A stretch of 64,000 bases of DNA from Piper betle (Eukaryota > Streptophyta > Magnoliopsida > Piperales > Piperaceae): assembly GCA_033002965.1 (NCBI GenBank), contig JAURVB010013498.1, positions 62,001 to 126,000 on the forward strand, in the 5' to 3' direction. The notes under the pieces were generated by a model. The model did no database searches and had not been told where the DNA came from. It was given only the letters and a program-made list of their open reading frames with translations. This document shows, in pieces, positions 1 to 12,403 of the stretch. Within the stretch, counting starts at the first letter, position 1. Each line of letters opens with the position of its first letter. Made by a program: the position numbers and the translations under genes.

Positions 1-173
1 AGTAGCTTGTTAGGTTTATTTTTGTGCATTCATTCATGCATAGCGATTGACATCTTTCATCTTGAGACGCTGAGAGTAGGTCCGCAGGAGTTGGGTTCGG
101 GTTAGCCGACCTAACCAGGACCAGTGACATTCCGGTTCAGTTCTTGAGCATGAACTGGATTTGGAGTGTTATA
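1..173 (+). mobile_element. 3' end of an LTR of family A, cut by the window edge
   Basis: The sequence matches the last part of the complete family-A LTR that ends at 19301. Shared blocks are the GCATTCATTCATG run, the 'AGACGCTGAGA' block, 'TTAGCCGACCTAACC' and the terminal 'GAACTGGATTTGGAGTGTTATA', which corresponds to 'GAACCGGATTTGGGGTGTTACA'. The terminal CA has mutated to TA. The rest of the LTR lies outside the window, so solo versus paired status is unknown. It abuts the internal remnants of another element. Confidence 0.75.
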
Positions 174-1928
174 GATACTACTGTTCGGTTCTAGCCTAAT
201 ATTACTACTATTGGTATGGCTGCTACTAGAGTGCTTGATGCAGAGACTTAGCTGCTTGGTGGCCCAACTCGCCAAAAACAAAGCACCCATTGGTACCCCT
301 CATGCACTAACTTGGGTGCCTCCTCTAGCAAGTGGGTCACACTGGGTAGTCCTGACCACCATGCTGCTGACCACTCTAATACTATTGCACTTATGTGTGC
401 TATTTCAGCTGAGCCTATGCTTCATGAACAGACATAGCGTCATCTGTCCGACACCTCCGTGCTATTCCCTACTGATCGTGACCTTTGCCTTGACTATGGC
501 TAAGTAGACTACCCCTAAGAACTCCTTATGTGATGAATACGGTGAGTAGCCTCACCCTCAAGGGCTCTCACTACTACCTCCTCAAGTGTGACACAATGGA
601 ACATCAACATAGTTGACTACAAGATCAAGCAGAGTCCTCTCATGAACTTCACTGCCCTCTACCACAGTCTAGAAGGTGTCTGGCACAAACCTCTCCAAGT
701 CAAGATACCTAGCATCATACTCTACCACCGTTATCTCCTTCGCTCCAGTGCCATGAACTCTATCTTCTTCTCCTCAATCATGGTCACAGAGAAGTACTAG
801 TTATAGAAGACCTTGTGGAATTCCTAGGCTATCTCCTTAGTGTGGTGGCTCCCCAAGGAAGAAGAAAGAATCAACCTCCACCAGATTCATCACTATCCTC
901 TAATCTCTCGTAACGTGACTCGAACACATAAACCTAGAGGGCATCCCATGTGCTCAAGTATAACCTCAGTATCATCAAACCACACACGTGTGGCCTTTGG
1001 GTTTGTGCATCCAATGAAAAGAATGCCTCCATTTTTCAGGAAGCAGTCCATGTCCTATTTCAATGCAAGATTGCAAATGTGCTCATGGCAACTTGAGGTC
1101 TTGCCACACTCAAAGTCTCTAGGCCTCACTGCCTTGCCATGCTCACACCCCTTCCTCTGAGCAGGAGGCCTCATCGTTAGTCCCTACAGTTGAATCACCA
1201 AAACACTTGGCATCCTTGGAGGTGGAATGATGTACTGTCCAACTACTCCAAGCACGATAAACTGTCCTACTAGCTTAGACTAAACCGGGACAAGGAACTG
1301 CATTGTCGCCTACTTCTTTGCCACTACAAATTGTCTGACTGGCGTCACCTTAATCTGTGGAGGTGGAAGAGGTGGAACTCTATCCTACTCAGAAGTAGCT
1401 GATGAGATCTCCTCCATCGACCTCTTCTGGATCCAGGCATATCCTCATGTGTTAAGGCTCTAGCCTCTACTCCTCACTAAGATGGTAAATATCCTCCTCC
1501 TAAATTCTGCCACCATTTTCCTCCTGGTGCTCTTCTCGGCACTCCATTGTTGCGTCTAGAAGAGGCACAGGAATGCCCGCCTTGAGCATGCATCGGTGTG
1601 GGGTCACATGTATGCCTCAGCTCCTAGTGCAAGCCACTGCCAAAATTGTCCCAAGCAAACTGCCACAGCCCACATAGACACTGATTAGCCAAAACCCAAT
1701 AGCACTACCCGTGTAATTGTCTAGTCGAATGTGAGGAAAAAAGAATCATGAACCTATGAAACACAAGAGCAACAACAACAAGAGAGAACGAAAAATGAAA
1801 CAAGGAGAAAACATATAAAGTAGGCATACTTGCCGATGTAGATTAGAGATCACTCAATTAGGGATGAAGGCAACACACATCACGGGTTCCTAACTTAATT
1901 GGCCATAAAATGGCTATGATACTGAAAT
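174..1928 (-). mobile_element. degenerate internal region of a Ty3-type element (leader and decayed gag zone)
   Basis: On the minus strand this region follows directly from an LTR end and a primer binding site (1911-1924), so it is the 5' internal part of the retroelement whose 5' LTR begins at 1929. No long reading frame survives. Short open stretches at 211-507 and 840-1160 read on the plus strand, opposite to the element, and are probably chance. I could not recognise a gag domain. The region stops at a family-A LTR end (173), so the downstream pol genes are absent from this window. Confidence 0.5.
1911..1924 (-). other. primer binding site (initiator tRNA-Met type)
   Basis: The minus strand reads CAGTATCATAGCCA a few bases after the LTR end. 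This agrees at 11 of 14 positions with the plant initiator-Met PBS TGGTATCAGAGCCA. Its position next to the LTR terminus shows that the LTR at 1929 is a 5' LTR read on the minus strand. Confidence 0.65.
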
Positions 1929-4316
1929 TATGACACCCCGATTCGGCCTACAGAGAAAACTAAATTGAACTGATAAATTTTGGGATACTAATTCATAACC
2001 TATTAAAATAGAGAACCAATACAAGAAGGGCGTAAATGACCTAAGGCATCAAAAGATGGAACCCAAGGGAATTTAATGTACAGAAAACACTAAAATGCAT
2101 GCAAGACACCTAGCGTTTGACTCATGCAAGTAGGACATCCTAGATGAGTCGAATTTACAAAGGAAACTAAGTTTTTAGACAAATTCCGACAAAGCTTCCC
2201 TTGTAAATAGGATGATAGAAAAAATTACATAATTTATATAATTTTTTCAATCACATGACAGTTTGAGAACAATTCATAATATCATTTGGCATTCACATTA
2301 TAATTATGCCACATTTCCATACCATTCACATTATATTTAACATAGATTTCACATTCATTAGGCTCTTGGTTTGCCTGGTCTTCACATGGGCCCTTCTCTT
2401 ACAATTATAAATTACAAAAGCTCCTCAAACTCATGTTCCTTCTTCACTCTGTGTACATGTACAAGTAGCACGGTTTTGCATAGCTAGATTCTTTAACCAT
2501 TAGTTTGAGGACTCAGCGGTTTAGGGAAACCAGTAGACTTGCGTACTCAGAGTATTCCATCTTCAAAACATGGGAAATATAGTTAGGTAAACAAAAGCTA
2601 GCATTTATAATGATATCATATCACGAGGCACAAGCCAAGATAGGTCACAACATAAATCTCACGGCCACATGACAACATCATCATCACAACATCCATAGTC
2701 CGAAGATATCCACATAAAAATGACGTGCATATCCCAAAATAGCATAAGTCTCCAAGGGACACAACACAAAACACCACCAATAGCATATAACACGAATAGC
2801 TAGTCTAGCATCTACCAAGGTCCTTGTGATATACCCACCTACACCGGCCAATGCTAAGTTTGCTCATCTACATAATATAAGAAAATGTGATAGCAACGAG
2901 TGTCATTGAGTATGAAATGAAACAATCTCAATACTGGAAAATGGATGAGATAGTTATCTAGGAGGCACTGAAATGAAACAACTTCTTTACAACACACTGA
3001 TCATAAGCAAGTAGCCAATAGGGCCTAATCATAATCATAGTCACTGATGGTAGTACACATAAACCAGATAATAGCCCACGGTAACATCTAGGTAATATGG
3101 CCAATAGGGCCTAGTTGATAATTACTGCAACACTACATGGTCTGGATATACTCGACGTAGGTGTACTTATGCCAAAATTTACACCGCTAACAGGTAGTAA
3201 GCTGACATCATATATATGACTATCAACAGAGCACTATAGGTGGGTGCCAACTGGGCCCCTTGGTGACATCACGTGTCCCATCCACCTTGTGTGCAAGTCA
3301 AAATCCAAAAATATAATACATGTATAAGGTCGAGGCATAGACAATTCAAGTAGTGCTAAAATGTGCCTTTGAACAACATCTTGTAGCTTTCGAAAACTCA
3401 TTAAGGCATAGGCAATTCAAGTAGTGCTAAAGTGAGGCTTTGAGCTTCTTCTTGTAGCTTTTGAAATTTCATTTAGAGATCTTATTCTTGAGGTTTTATT
3501 AAAATAGAAAATCAATTAAATGACTCGTAGATAATAGAATCTAATAAAATGCTACTAACTATATTCTACGATGTAAAACAAATCATGTGAGCCAAGCAAA
3601 AGAGTGTCCTAACAAACCTAAGAAGAGCTCATCGTCCTAGAGCGACAAGCTAAATTACGAGCGGCCTATCAATACGGATAGCTACATGGCCCTCGTATGA
3701 TCAATGCATGCAATACATTAATAGTCCTACATGCAGCACGGATGTATGACACGCAATAGGAAATTAAATAATACACAACTGACCTGATATGATAATCGTA
3801 TTCATATGTGAATTCGAATATCATGATACAAGCTGAACAAGTCAATAAGCCCTGTGCTGAAATGATAAGTATGATATCGGTATATTAAGAATATTACTAG
3901 GCTAAAACCCACGCAATTAAGATATCAGAAGTATGTGGTCGCGCCTGGGGATCATGACAACTAAGCTTGAGATATCATAACACACTACACAGTAACATGA
4001 TATCTAAATTATTATTAAAATAATATGATCTGACGGTAGATTAGTTAGTAATCCAACAGGTAGATCGCACTTAAAATATATCGAATTGAGCAGATTCGGT
4101 TGGCTCCGACGAAACGAATTGAGATGTCGTCATCACGTATCCCAGGTGTGCATATAATGATTTTATTAATTAAATATTTTATCATTTATTAAATTAATTT
4201 CATTTTCAATTTAATTAAGATCACATGGTGAGTTTGATTTATAATCAAATACATATGAAAATTATTATCACTATGTTGCTTATTTAATTAATTAGTACCC
4301 AAATTTATAAAGTTCC
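1929..4316 (-). mobile_element. LTR of family B (5' LTR, minus strand), part 1
   Basis: The plus-strand start TATGACACCCCGATTCGG matches the start of the solo LTR at 10867 (TATAACACCCCGATTCGG). The two copies stay alignable through the 'CCCTTGTAAATAGGA' block (about 2200 and 11155), the 'TTCTTCACTCTGTGTAC' block (about 2445 and 11400) and the 'AAATGACTCGT' block (about 3520 and 12915). The copy is broken at 4317 by a 2.56-kb insertion that duplicated GTTCC, and it resumes at 6886. No gene is seen inside. Confidence 0.7.
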
Positions 4317-4469
4317 TATGAGATCTCTCAACTTAGTCCCACATTTAATACCTACTGGGATAAGATCTTGTTTATAAGTGGGAATGGACTATAGATCTTT
4401 AACTTTGGTTAATCACTTTTGAAGAAATGACTTAACCTATTAGTTTGCACTTTGGGCCGGGTCGTTACA
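4317..4469 (+). repeat. TRIM LTR, first copy
   Basis: It starts TATGAGATCTCTCAAC and ends GGGTCGTTACA. The second copy at 4643-4790 starts TGTGAGATCCCTCAAC and shares 'ATGGACTATAGATCTTTAAC'. The start TA is explained as a mutated TG. It is directly followed by a PBS. Confidence 0.75.
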
Positions 4470-4471
4470 AT

Positions 4472-4486
4472 TGGTATCGAGCAACC
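4472..4486 (+). other. primer binding site of the TRIM
   Basis: TGGTATCGAGCAACC lies two bases after the first TRIM LTR and resembles the initiator tRNA-Met PBS (TGGTATCAGAGC). Confidence 0.6.
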
Positions 4487-4642
4487 TAGTTCCATGTTAG
4501 TTGGTAGGTTGTACTAGGGACGTTGGTTAAGGTTGCCTAGTCACAGGCTAGAGAAGGATGTGTGTTGAGGCTAACAATGGACCGAGCGTAGGAAATTTCA
4601 GGACGAAATTTCCTAGACGAAACTTCCTAAAGGTGGGTGGAT

Positions 4643-4790
4643 TGTGAGATCCCTCAACTTAGTCCCGCATTTAATACCTATTGGATCTTGTTTATAAATA
4701 AGAATGGACTATAGATCTTTAACTTGGTTAACCATTTTTAAAGAAATCAACTTAGGCCCATTACGCTACACTTTAAGCCGGATTGTTATA
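4643..4790 (+). repeat. TRIM LTR, second copy
   Basis: It starts TGTGAGATCCC after a purine-rich stretch (AAGGTGGGTGGAT) and ends GGATTGTTATA. It is itself followed by a second PBS-like sequence (GGTGGTATCCGAG). The order LTR-PBS-LTR-PBS is that of a tandem (dimeric) TRIM that lost its third LTR. Confidence 0.7.
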
Positions 4791-5626
4791 GGTGGTATCC
4801 GAGATGTGTTTCCTACGTGACCATGCAAATCAATCCTTACCTTGTTGAAAGTCTAGAGTCCACTATCCTAAGGGTAAATTTCTTTTATATAAGCATTGAT
4901 CATTCTTTTATAAAATTAATTTTCATTGTTTTTAAATGGTAAGTAATGATGGGTGTGTCACTTATGTGTCATGCTAGGTGCACATGACACTTAACCAATG
5001 GCGTATATGGATGACAGTGTCATGGGACACCTGTGCAATGATAGTGTCATGCTAGGTGCATGTGACACTTTTACAATCAAATGTGATATCTAGGTAGTAT
5101 GGGTGGTATGGGACACCTGTACGATCTGGATGACAGTGTTATGGGATAGTGTGCCCCACTTTAGCTATGCATATGAGTGGTAATGCTTAAATCAAGAAAA
5201 AATGCATTGATGAATTATAATTTGCTATGTGGCAAGATATGAGTTTTTGGAAAGTAAAGACACCAATGAAACATAGAGATACGTATAGAGTAATTTAAAA
5301 TGGTTACTCAAATGCAATAGAGGATCAACTTTTGAAGTGCCTCTAACAATTTGGCTTTATGATATAATAGTGAAGAAGTGGATCAAAAATAACTCACGTG
5401 ATCAACTATCACAAAGTAGAAGTGGAAAGAAAATTGTAAATCGTGATTTTTCTAAAATGAACTTTTATAAGAAAATGTAAAGATATTTAAACTAACTTCT
5501 ATAGAGCTAGATACAAGTATACCAACGTATAATAGAACAAATTCCTAAGCTAGGTTAAGAAAGAAGTTAGATGAATGAGTAATTTTCTCCTTATGACGAG
5601 GACAAAAATTCTTAAGTTGAGGAGAT

Positions 5627-6880
5627 TGTAAAACCCCGAAAAAAATATAATTAGGTTATTTTATTTAGGGTTTTGTGAATCTTAAAACAGACCATAAATA
5701 ATAATCAGTTAAATTAATTCTTAAGAATTAATATCATAAATTATCAATTATAACCTTTAGAGTACCGATAAAATGGTATTTATGGTTGATTTTAAATAAA
5801 TTTTATTTATTAAATTTTTTAGATTGGGAGTCGTGAGTGCAATTTGACACTCATTTGCTTTAACTCAATAGTTAGTTTTTTACTTTACATTATCACACAA
5901 ATGGTTGGTGCTTAATATAGTTATGTGTGATTACGTTCTTTTCTATAGAAATTTAATGTAGTGATTTCTTGAATTCCACACATATTCTTTTATATAAAGG
6001 AAAATTTTGTTGATATTAAATGAAACTTCCTCTTGATAGTTTTTGAACATATTTGACTCATAAAGGGAAGGTTTTAGAGAGTTTTATCCATATTAGGATA
6101 GTGTGTCAAAGTTGCAGGTGTCTTCATCACAATTCTAGGTTCATATAATTACTCAAAATGTTATATATTCCTATTTGGGAACCTTGGTCAGCCTGATACC
6201 ACATTTGATCACCATGCACCAAACGCAACCGGGTCAAAAATTGACTCAATCCGACATGGGTAGCACCCTTAAACTTCTTGAAAGATTAAATACTTGCCCC
6301 CATGCCAAAAGATGTGACATGGTACATGTGGTGCAAGAAGACTCATTATGCACTTGTGATACTGAGAGGGTGAGTCAATGACAAATATCGATAACTACAG
6401 GCCGAGGGCCACGTAGTGTGTGTGCGCATACTTGGGATTCTAGCTGGATGGGGTGGCTGCCCCTCCCAGCATAGTAAGAGCTCGACATAGGCTCATAATC
6501 ACTAAAAGGTTTAATTAATGATGTTGTGGGATATATTAATTTGTTTCTTGTAATTATACGACTTAGTGTTTTTATCACTAACGCAGAATTGCCTCTGCAG
6601 GTGTGAGCATGGAAGGATGGACAGAGTAGGGACAACTGGAGGACTATGTTATTAAACTTTTAAATTTTTTTCTTGTTTGTTATTATACTTTTAGATTGTT
6701 TGTACGGTTGTGAGATTTCGGTTCGGTTCATGAGGCTTAGATTATTCTGAACATTTGTTATATTAAATTTTATGTCATGGGTTTATTTAAAGTCTTGAAA
6801 ATTAATAAAAATTTAATTTATGAGACACTTAATTTCATATAGTAACATTTGGCTTGTGGCTTAGAACGCAGGTTGTTACA
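5627..6880 (+). mobile_element. 3' LTR of a different Ty3-type element
   Basis: The 1254-bp segment starts TGTAAAACCCCG and ends GGTTGTTACA. It is preceded by the motif 'CTTAAGTTGAGGAGAT', the usual purine-rich lead-in to a Ty3 3' LTR. No matching 5' LTR is present in the window. Two short open frames (6175-6381 plus, 6375-6635 minus) have no recognisable content. Confidence 0.6.
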
Positions 6881-7314
6881 GTTCCTATCTTTTTATTATT
6901 ACAACCTTGATTAGGAGATATAGGTAGTGTTTTACCTTGAAAAATTAACAAACGCACAACACACAACCCAAATATCAATAACAGTACAAACTTTATATAA
7001 AAAACAAATTTTTACGACGATCTAACATGAAACATATTGAATAGCATATAAAAATAATATGAGCTATATGATCCCATGAGAATGGGCTCCAGAGCAAGTT
7101 TACTGAGGCCACCTATCAATTTGCTTACTTAGTGTTCCCACTTCCCTATGCTAAACTATAAACATGTTTCCGACCCCTCTCTTTCCACCTCCATGTTATT
7201 CCACTCAGAAGCATGGTTCTGCCCTCCATCATCAACTCCTTGCCTACAAAACAAGTGTGTCAAACTTGGACTCAATCACACCAAACACGTTAATTCAAGA
7301 TAAATGTAGGCATG
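6881..7314 (-). mobile_element. LTR of family B, part 2, passing into uncharacterised sequence
   Basis: After the duplicated GTTCC the sequence resumes similarity to family B (compare 6881-6930 with 13750-13800). Similarity fades before the next insertion at 7320, so the outer end of this LTR is not located. The 240-base open stretch from 7164 is not recognisable as a gene. Confidence 0.45.
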
Positions 7315-7319
7315 CCAAG

Positions 7320-10164
7320 TGTGACAGCCCGAATCCGGCTTGCTCAGTGAACCGGATTTGGCACTCAAATGGAAGATGTCAAACACTATGCATGGATGAA
7401 TAACATATCACTACATTGATGATATGACAACCAATTCATACAAAAAATAATTATGATAAAATCGATAAGAATTCCCGAAATAAAATGGACAAAGTCTCCC
7501 CTAAAAGTGCAATTAGGGGCCACCCTGTCTAATCATTCGTAAACATTTAATTTGGACACATCAAAACATTCTTCAACATTTGGGTCTCGACTACACTTGT
7601 TCATTCTATTCACATTTCAGTTCTAATTGATTATTGACCCACCTACAAATTTTCATTCCACCTTTATCATTTGACTTGCAAACTAATATATAATTCAGAT
7701 CTTGTTATCACTATCCATTCCATATATCCAAAATCTTCATTATAAGAATTTCATTTTCATAATAAACATAACAAAACAGTCAAAATAGTCAAAACAAACA
7801 TTTGGTCGGCCAGCGTGTGTGTGTGTGAACAAGGTAAGTCACTGCTTCTCCATCCAAGCTAGCATATCCAGTATTCAATCATCACCTACATATATAAAGA
7901 AAAATGTCAGTAACGAGTGTTACTGGCCCAAAATATAACTGCTTAGCAAACTGGCAAATAGAGCTGACTCTCATTTTGAAGAAAACCTTTATATACTTCT
8001 TGTGAACACTCTTGAGGGGACCTACTATGGAGCTACCAGGCCACAGACCTGATAGCGTCTCAAACTGACTGGGTTGATGCCTCTCTAGGCATTTTTTCAT
8101 TTTCTTGGACCCATGTGACTACCAGTATATCCTAAGCCCTCTCACTTCCTCCACAATTCTCCTGGCCTTGAGTACAAAAGTTGAGTACTCTCAAACAGTC
8201 GCCTTTAATACCTTTTGAACCACAAGTCTGGACATACGCTATACTAAACAATACCCGTAAACCTTCACATTTCTCCAGATGTGAGGAACTCAAAAAGGGA
8301 GTTGTCAAGATTCCTTGGGATTGGAACGGCCCACTCACTAATCTAAAGCCCGCTTTGACTGGCATGTGCACCTACTCATGGTACATAAGAGTCAGTTTTC
8401 CCATCTCTTGTCTCACTAAAGACTCAATAAAACTATATATAGGTCTGGGAAGGGATTTCAGTAATATGCGCAAGGCGAATGCGGTGAATCTTATTTTCGA
8501 AATCAAACTCAAGGGTTCTCATCCTTGAAGGTTGTTAATCCAAAAAAAATCGAACGATTAAATGATCTAGGTTAAATGGGATCCAATAAAACATCGCTTA
8601 ACCCATCCTGCAAGTAATAAAACAATACACAATAGAATAAAACGTAAAATAGGGAACGAGTCTTAAACGGACTTAGCAGAAGCTTTGAGCATGTCCTTGC
8701 AACTAAGCAGCAAGCTCTTACTCCGTACATACACATCAAATTAAAAACTAACACTCGCTAACTGAATGATGCATCAAACATCCTATAGCATACACACACC
8801 ACATCATAAATCCATCACACATAAGTTTTCCTACACTAAGCTGCATTAGATTACGATAATTACTTAGTTGACCTAATTAATTCCTTAACATTCATTTTAA
8901 TACACTTCAATCATACAATTCATATTATTTTTATTTACAATAAAAATATCTAACACAACAATTCATCAATCTTAGCATATCATGCTAACAATCATCAATT
9001 TTAAATAATTAAATTAGAGTTAAATATACCTCGCGTCATTGGTACTCGGTGATGGCTAGGGTTTTGTCGTACAGCTTGAGACTCGAATTTGATACCCAAC
9101 GGTGTCCGATGTTCGATCGGGTTTAACTGGATAAGTTCGGTGGAAGATTTGGCAAATTCCAGTGAATCCGGTTTTCAGGCGGATTTCGACAGGGCAACTG
9201 TTGCCAGCAATGGCTACTGGCGGGGTAGTTGTGGTATGGGGTACCGTTGGCACCGACTCGGCAAGCCCAACACGTTAATGATGTCGACAAGGTTGATAGA
9301 GGTGGTGGCTTGCCAAAAAATGTAAAATAAGGGCAGTCAGTGCTAGGGGCAATGAGATCTAGCAGGGATGGGCGGCGCTAAGCTCCGCTTTGGTTGTGGG
9401 GGCGATGAGATCTAGTTGGAAAGGTTGTGGGAGGGTCGGTGACGTTGAGGCAGCAATTGGATAGTGGCAGTGACAGTTGCCAATGACAGAATCGGCAACT
9501 GGATCGTGGCGCTAGGGCGTGGCTACCTCGCGTCGTGGGTGTCGGGCAACAGCCAAGGGTGCTTGGGGCGACACGGCGACGGCACAACGGGGCTAGATGA
9601 CGTCGATCAGCGGCAGGGTGGTGTTGGCAGTTGCGGCGGTGACAAGCAGAGGGACAACATCGACGGTTTGGGGGAAGAAGAGAAGCGTCGAGGGGAAGAA
9701 ATAGTTCAGTGGCGATATTGTAAATAAAACTTGACTCAAGTCCAACTCGAGTAAAAAATAATAAATAACTCATAATAATTCCTAAAAAAATCCAAAAAAA
9801 GGGAAAATCCCATAAAAATATAATACATACCAAAACATCATAATGACATGCTCTATAACTAATAACCCACTTAAACTACTCTGTAATGCGTCCTAATCTG
9901 GGCGTTATTCGACCTAAAAACAATGTAAGGTCTAATACTAAAATAAAAAAATATGGGCAAGCTCTTATATATTCTGATAACTCATTCTACTACTGTTTTG
10001 CCGACGTTACCATCATATACTTGGGCACACATGACCCCTCATGGTTCATAACACATGGTTGGCCTCGACTTGGTACAAGTGTTCTGAAATTGACTCGACT
10101 GAAAATAACGGTAGAACCAACCGATTTAGACTATAAAAACCTGACTTGGGTCACAGGTTTTACA
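7320..10164 (-). mobile_element. solo LTR of family A (minus strand), TSD CCAAG
   Basis: This is a 2845-bp segment with ends TGTGACAGCCC and GGTTTTACA, flanked by CCAAG at 7315-7319 and 10165-10169. It carries the family-A landmarks read on the minus strand: the 'GGGGCCACCCTGT' block (about 7515), the TATA region (8433-8442), a GC-rich domain (about 9060-9720) and the TTGACTCA...CTCGAGT palindrome (about 9730). No second LTR or internal region adjoins it, so it is a solo LTR. The small open frames inside (for example 8181-8528 and 9378-9833) are LTR sequence, not genes. Confidence 0.85.
8433..8442 (-). promoter_or_regulatory. TATA box of the family-A LTR
   Basis: CTATATATAG lies at the position equivalent to the TATA stretch of the copies at 18475 and 26623, next to the conserved 'CTGGG(T)AGGGAT' sequence. 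It marks the U3/R promoter of the LTR. Confidence 0.55.
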
Positions 10165-10169
10165 CCAAG

Positions 10170-10861
10170 CAACATATTTCGCTACTTTTCATTTCATACA
10201 ATGTCTGCATTTGCGACAATAACTTCGTCCCCTATAGTTGAGACCTGACCTCTCCATGGCCACTACTTCCTTTAAAGGGTTCAACCTTTCCATCTTCACT
10301 TCTCTTCAATATATGCTTTTCTTCCCTTTCCATATAAATCGTGACCATGTGTGTTACGCTATTTAGATATTCATCAACTGTGTCCTCGACATTGTCGTTA
10401 CTCTTGATGGTATGGAAGAACTTTTCTGTTGAGACAGGGAGAGTCGTTTCTTAAGCTCCACATCTAGACTTCTCGATAGAGGGGAAGCTTTGTTAATCCC
10501 ATATTCAACAACATTGAATATGATGTCCCCATGCGCACAACTTGCATTCTTTGTTCCACTCAAATACTTTCCTGACTCTTTATCAAACTTGCCATTGTAG
10601 TGCATGCACAACTTGATATCCGATCCATCCATCCTGAAGAAAGAACATTTCAAAATTCATTATATTATTGGCCACTTTGTATGTCGCCTTATGCTACAAT
10701 GCCATACACACATGCCACTAGTTAGGACCATCTCTTAAAGATTGCTTCTTTTGAGCAATATATTACCTACCGGCATACTAGTATGTCAATAATAGCCAAA
10801 ACAACATACAAATGGGGTTATTTATCTCCAACACCCTACCATCATTTTTTCACAACATACC
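10170..10861 (-). pseudogene. probable MULE (Mutator-like) transposase N-terminal fragment
   Basis: On the minus strand 10653-10363 encodes a start reading MKCSFFRMDGSDIKLCMHYN followed by GKFDKESGKYLSGTK. This resembles the N-terminal variable domain of plant MuDR-type transposases (hydrophobic strand, Y-x-G-K, then Y-x-G-G/T). A +1 shift near 10430 restores a further plausible stretch, FHTIKSNDNVEDTVDEYLNS, so the reading frame is broken. No DDE catalytic core or SWIM zinc finger is visible. The fragment lies between two solo LTRs, and its left part was separated by the family-A insertion. The assignment rests on motif feel only. Confidence 0.35.
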
Positions 10862-12071
10862 ATGCCTATAACACCCCGATTCGGTTCTAACCCAAACCGT
10901 ATCAAAGCATTAAATCTCTAATCGCTGCTCTTACTCATTTAAAATAAAAAGCTGACCACAGAACCAAACATAACAATTTGAGGTGTTAAAAGACAAAAGG
11001 CCTGAGGGATTCTGAATGTGCATTCAAAACACATGACCACTCATGTACGAGCTTACAGACTTCTAAAGCTGGGCTCATACAAATAAGACATCCTAAAATA
11101 AATCTAAATTACAAAAGAGACTTCAAATCCAGGAAAAATCTATCAAGAGTCTCCCTTGTAAATAGGAAGTGGGAAAATTTTTACAACCTGTATAAATTTC
11201 ACATTTCACAAAAACAAATGTAGAACATTTTATTCATCACATTTCAACAACTAGAATTTATCCAAACACATTTCACAACATTCACATCGCATTTTTGTAG
11301 CAATCACAGCACATTGTACATTCTTCAGAAAGAAGGTTGTTTGGTCCTTCTCTTGCAAAAACAAAACAACAAAGAAGCTCATCCAACCCATATTTCTTCT
11401 TCATTCTTTGTACTTGCACAAATAGCATGGTTTAGCATACCTGAGCTACTTTAACATTTAGTTCCACGACTCTGGGGTTCAGAGAATTCTTGCACAAAAT
11501 GGTTAGACCTATATGCCCTAAGAGTGTACTGCCTACAAAATAGCTCAAACACAGGTCAATGATAATAATTTTAGGACAACTCTATAGTTCAGTTAAAAGG
11601 TATGAAGGCATTCATATGTAATTTCATAATGGCTCACTAGACACACATAGTATTCTCATTATACTGCCCATTGGCCTCAAATGGTTGTCACTACAGATGG
11701 CCCTCCAGCCTCAACATCAATATGAGCAAACACACAACACTAGAAGAACACATCAGCTTCCCCTGAGTCATTTACGATCCTTTTGTCCCTTCGGCTAACC
11801 TATAACACCACACTATATAGAAAACATAAGTCATTAATCAATGATTAGCAATTCAGAAATAACTAGTAAAAACATTTCAAACTCCCTAATGGATAACTTA
11901 TCATCCACAGAATACTTCAACACGAATTTAGAAAATCTTCATCACCACCCTCGTCATATTGAATTATGGTCAATAGGGCCTAATTATAATCTTTGAGATT
12001 AATATATATATGAACTGGAACTACTCAACGTAACATGCAAATGCTATGACCAATAGAGCCTAAATTATATG

Positions 12072-12221
12072 TGTTGGGTTTACCCCGTATCGGTCGTAGA
12101 TGGTGTGATGACTTGTATATAGGCTAATGGGAAAACTTTATTCCTTAAGCTAGCTTTTGGATTAAGAGAGACTCATGACACCTATTGCACGTCTCCTTTT
12201 GGGGGCCCAAAGGGCCCAACA
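12072..12221 (+). repeat. TRIM 5' LTR
   Basis: This 150-bp LTR carries the palindromic end GGGGGCCCAAAGGGCCCAAC, retained in both LTRs, and is followed directly by the PBS. Confidence 0.9.
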
Positions 12222-12222
12222 G

Positions 12223-12235
12223 TGGTATCAGAGCC
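12223..12235 (+). other. TRIM primer binding site
   Basis: TGGTATCAGAGCC is a perfect match to the usual initiator tRNA-Met PBS, one base after LTR1. Confidence 0.9.
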
Positions 12236-12403
12236 AAGTTGACTTTAGTGTTTACCTACACCGATTGTGGAAGTTTTCTTCATGGGTTCCACCTGATGAT
12301 TTAAAGGGACTTTACCCAGTGATGATATGTGGGTTCCATCTGATGAAGGGGAGATTTCAAACGATGATAGTTTTGGGGCGTCGCCCTATGTGTGAAGGGG
12401 AGT

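Larger units (their letters stand above)
4317..6880 (+). mobile_element. chimeric retroelement block bounded by a GTTCC target-site duplication
   Basis: GTTCC at 4312-4316 and again at 6881-6885 flank the block, and the family-B LTR reads through cleanly when the block is removed. The left end is a ~150-bp TRIM LTR followed by a PBS, a short internal region and a second TRIM LTR. The right end is an unrelated ~1.25-kb LTR with its own polypurine tract. The two ends therefore belong to different element families. No coding sequence is intact; 4800-5620 is AT-rich and looks like the decayed 3' end of a Ty3 element. Confidence 0.6.
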
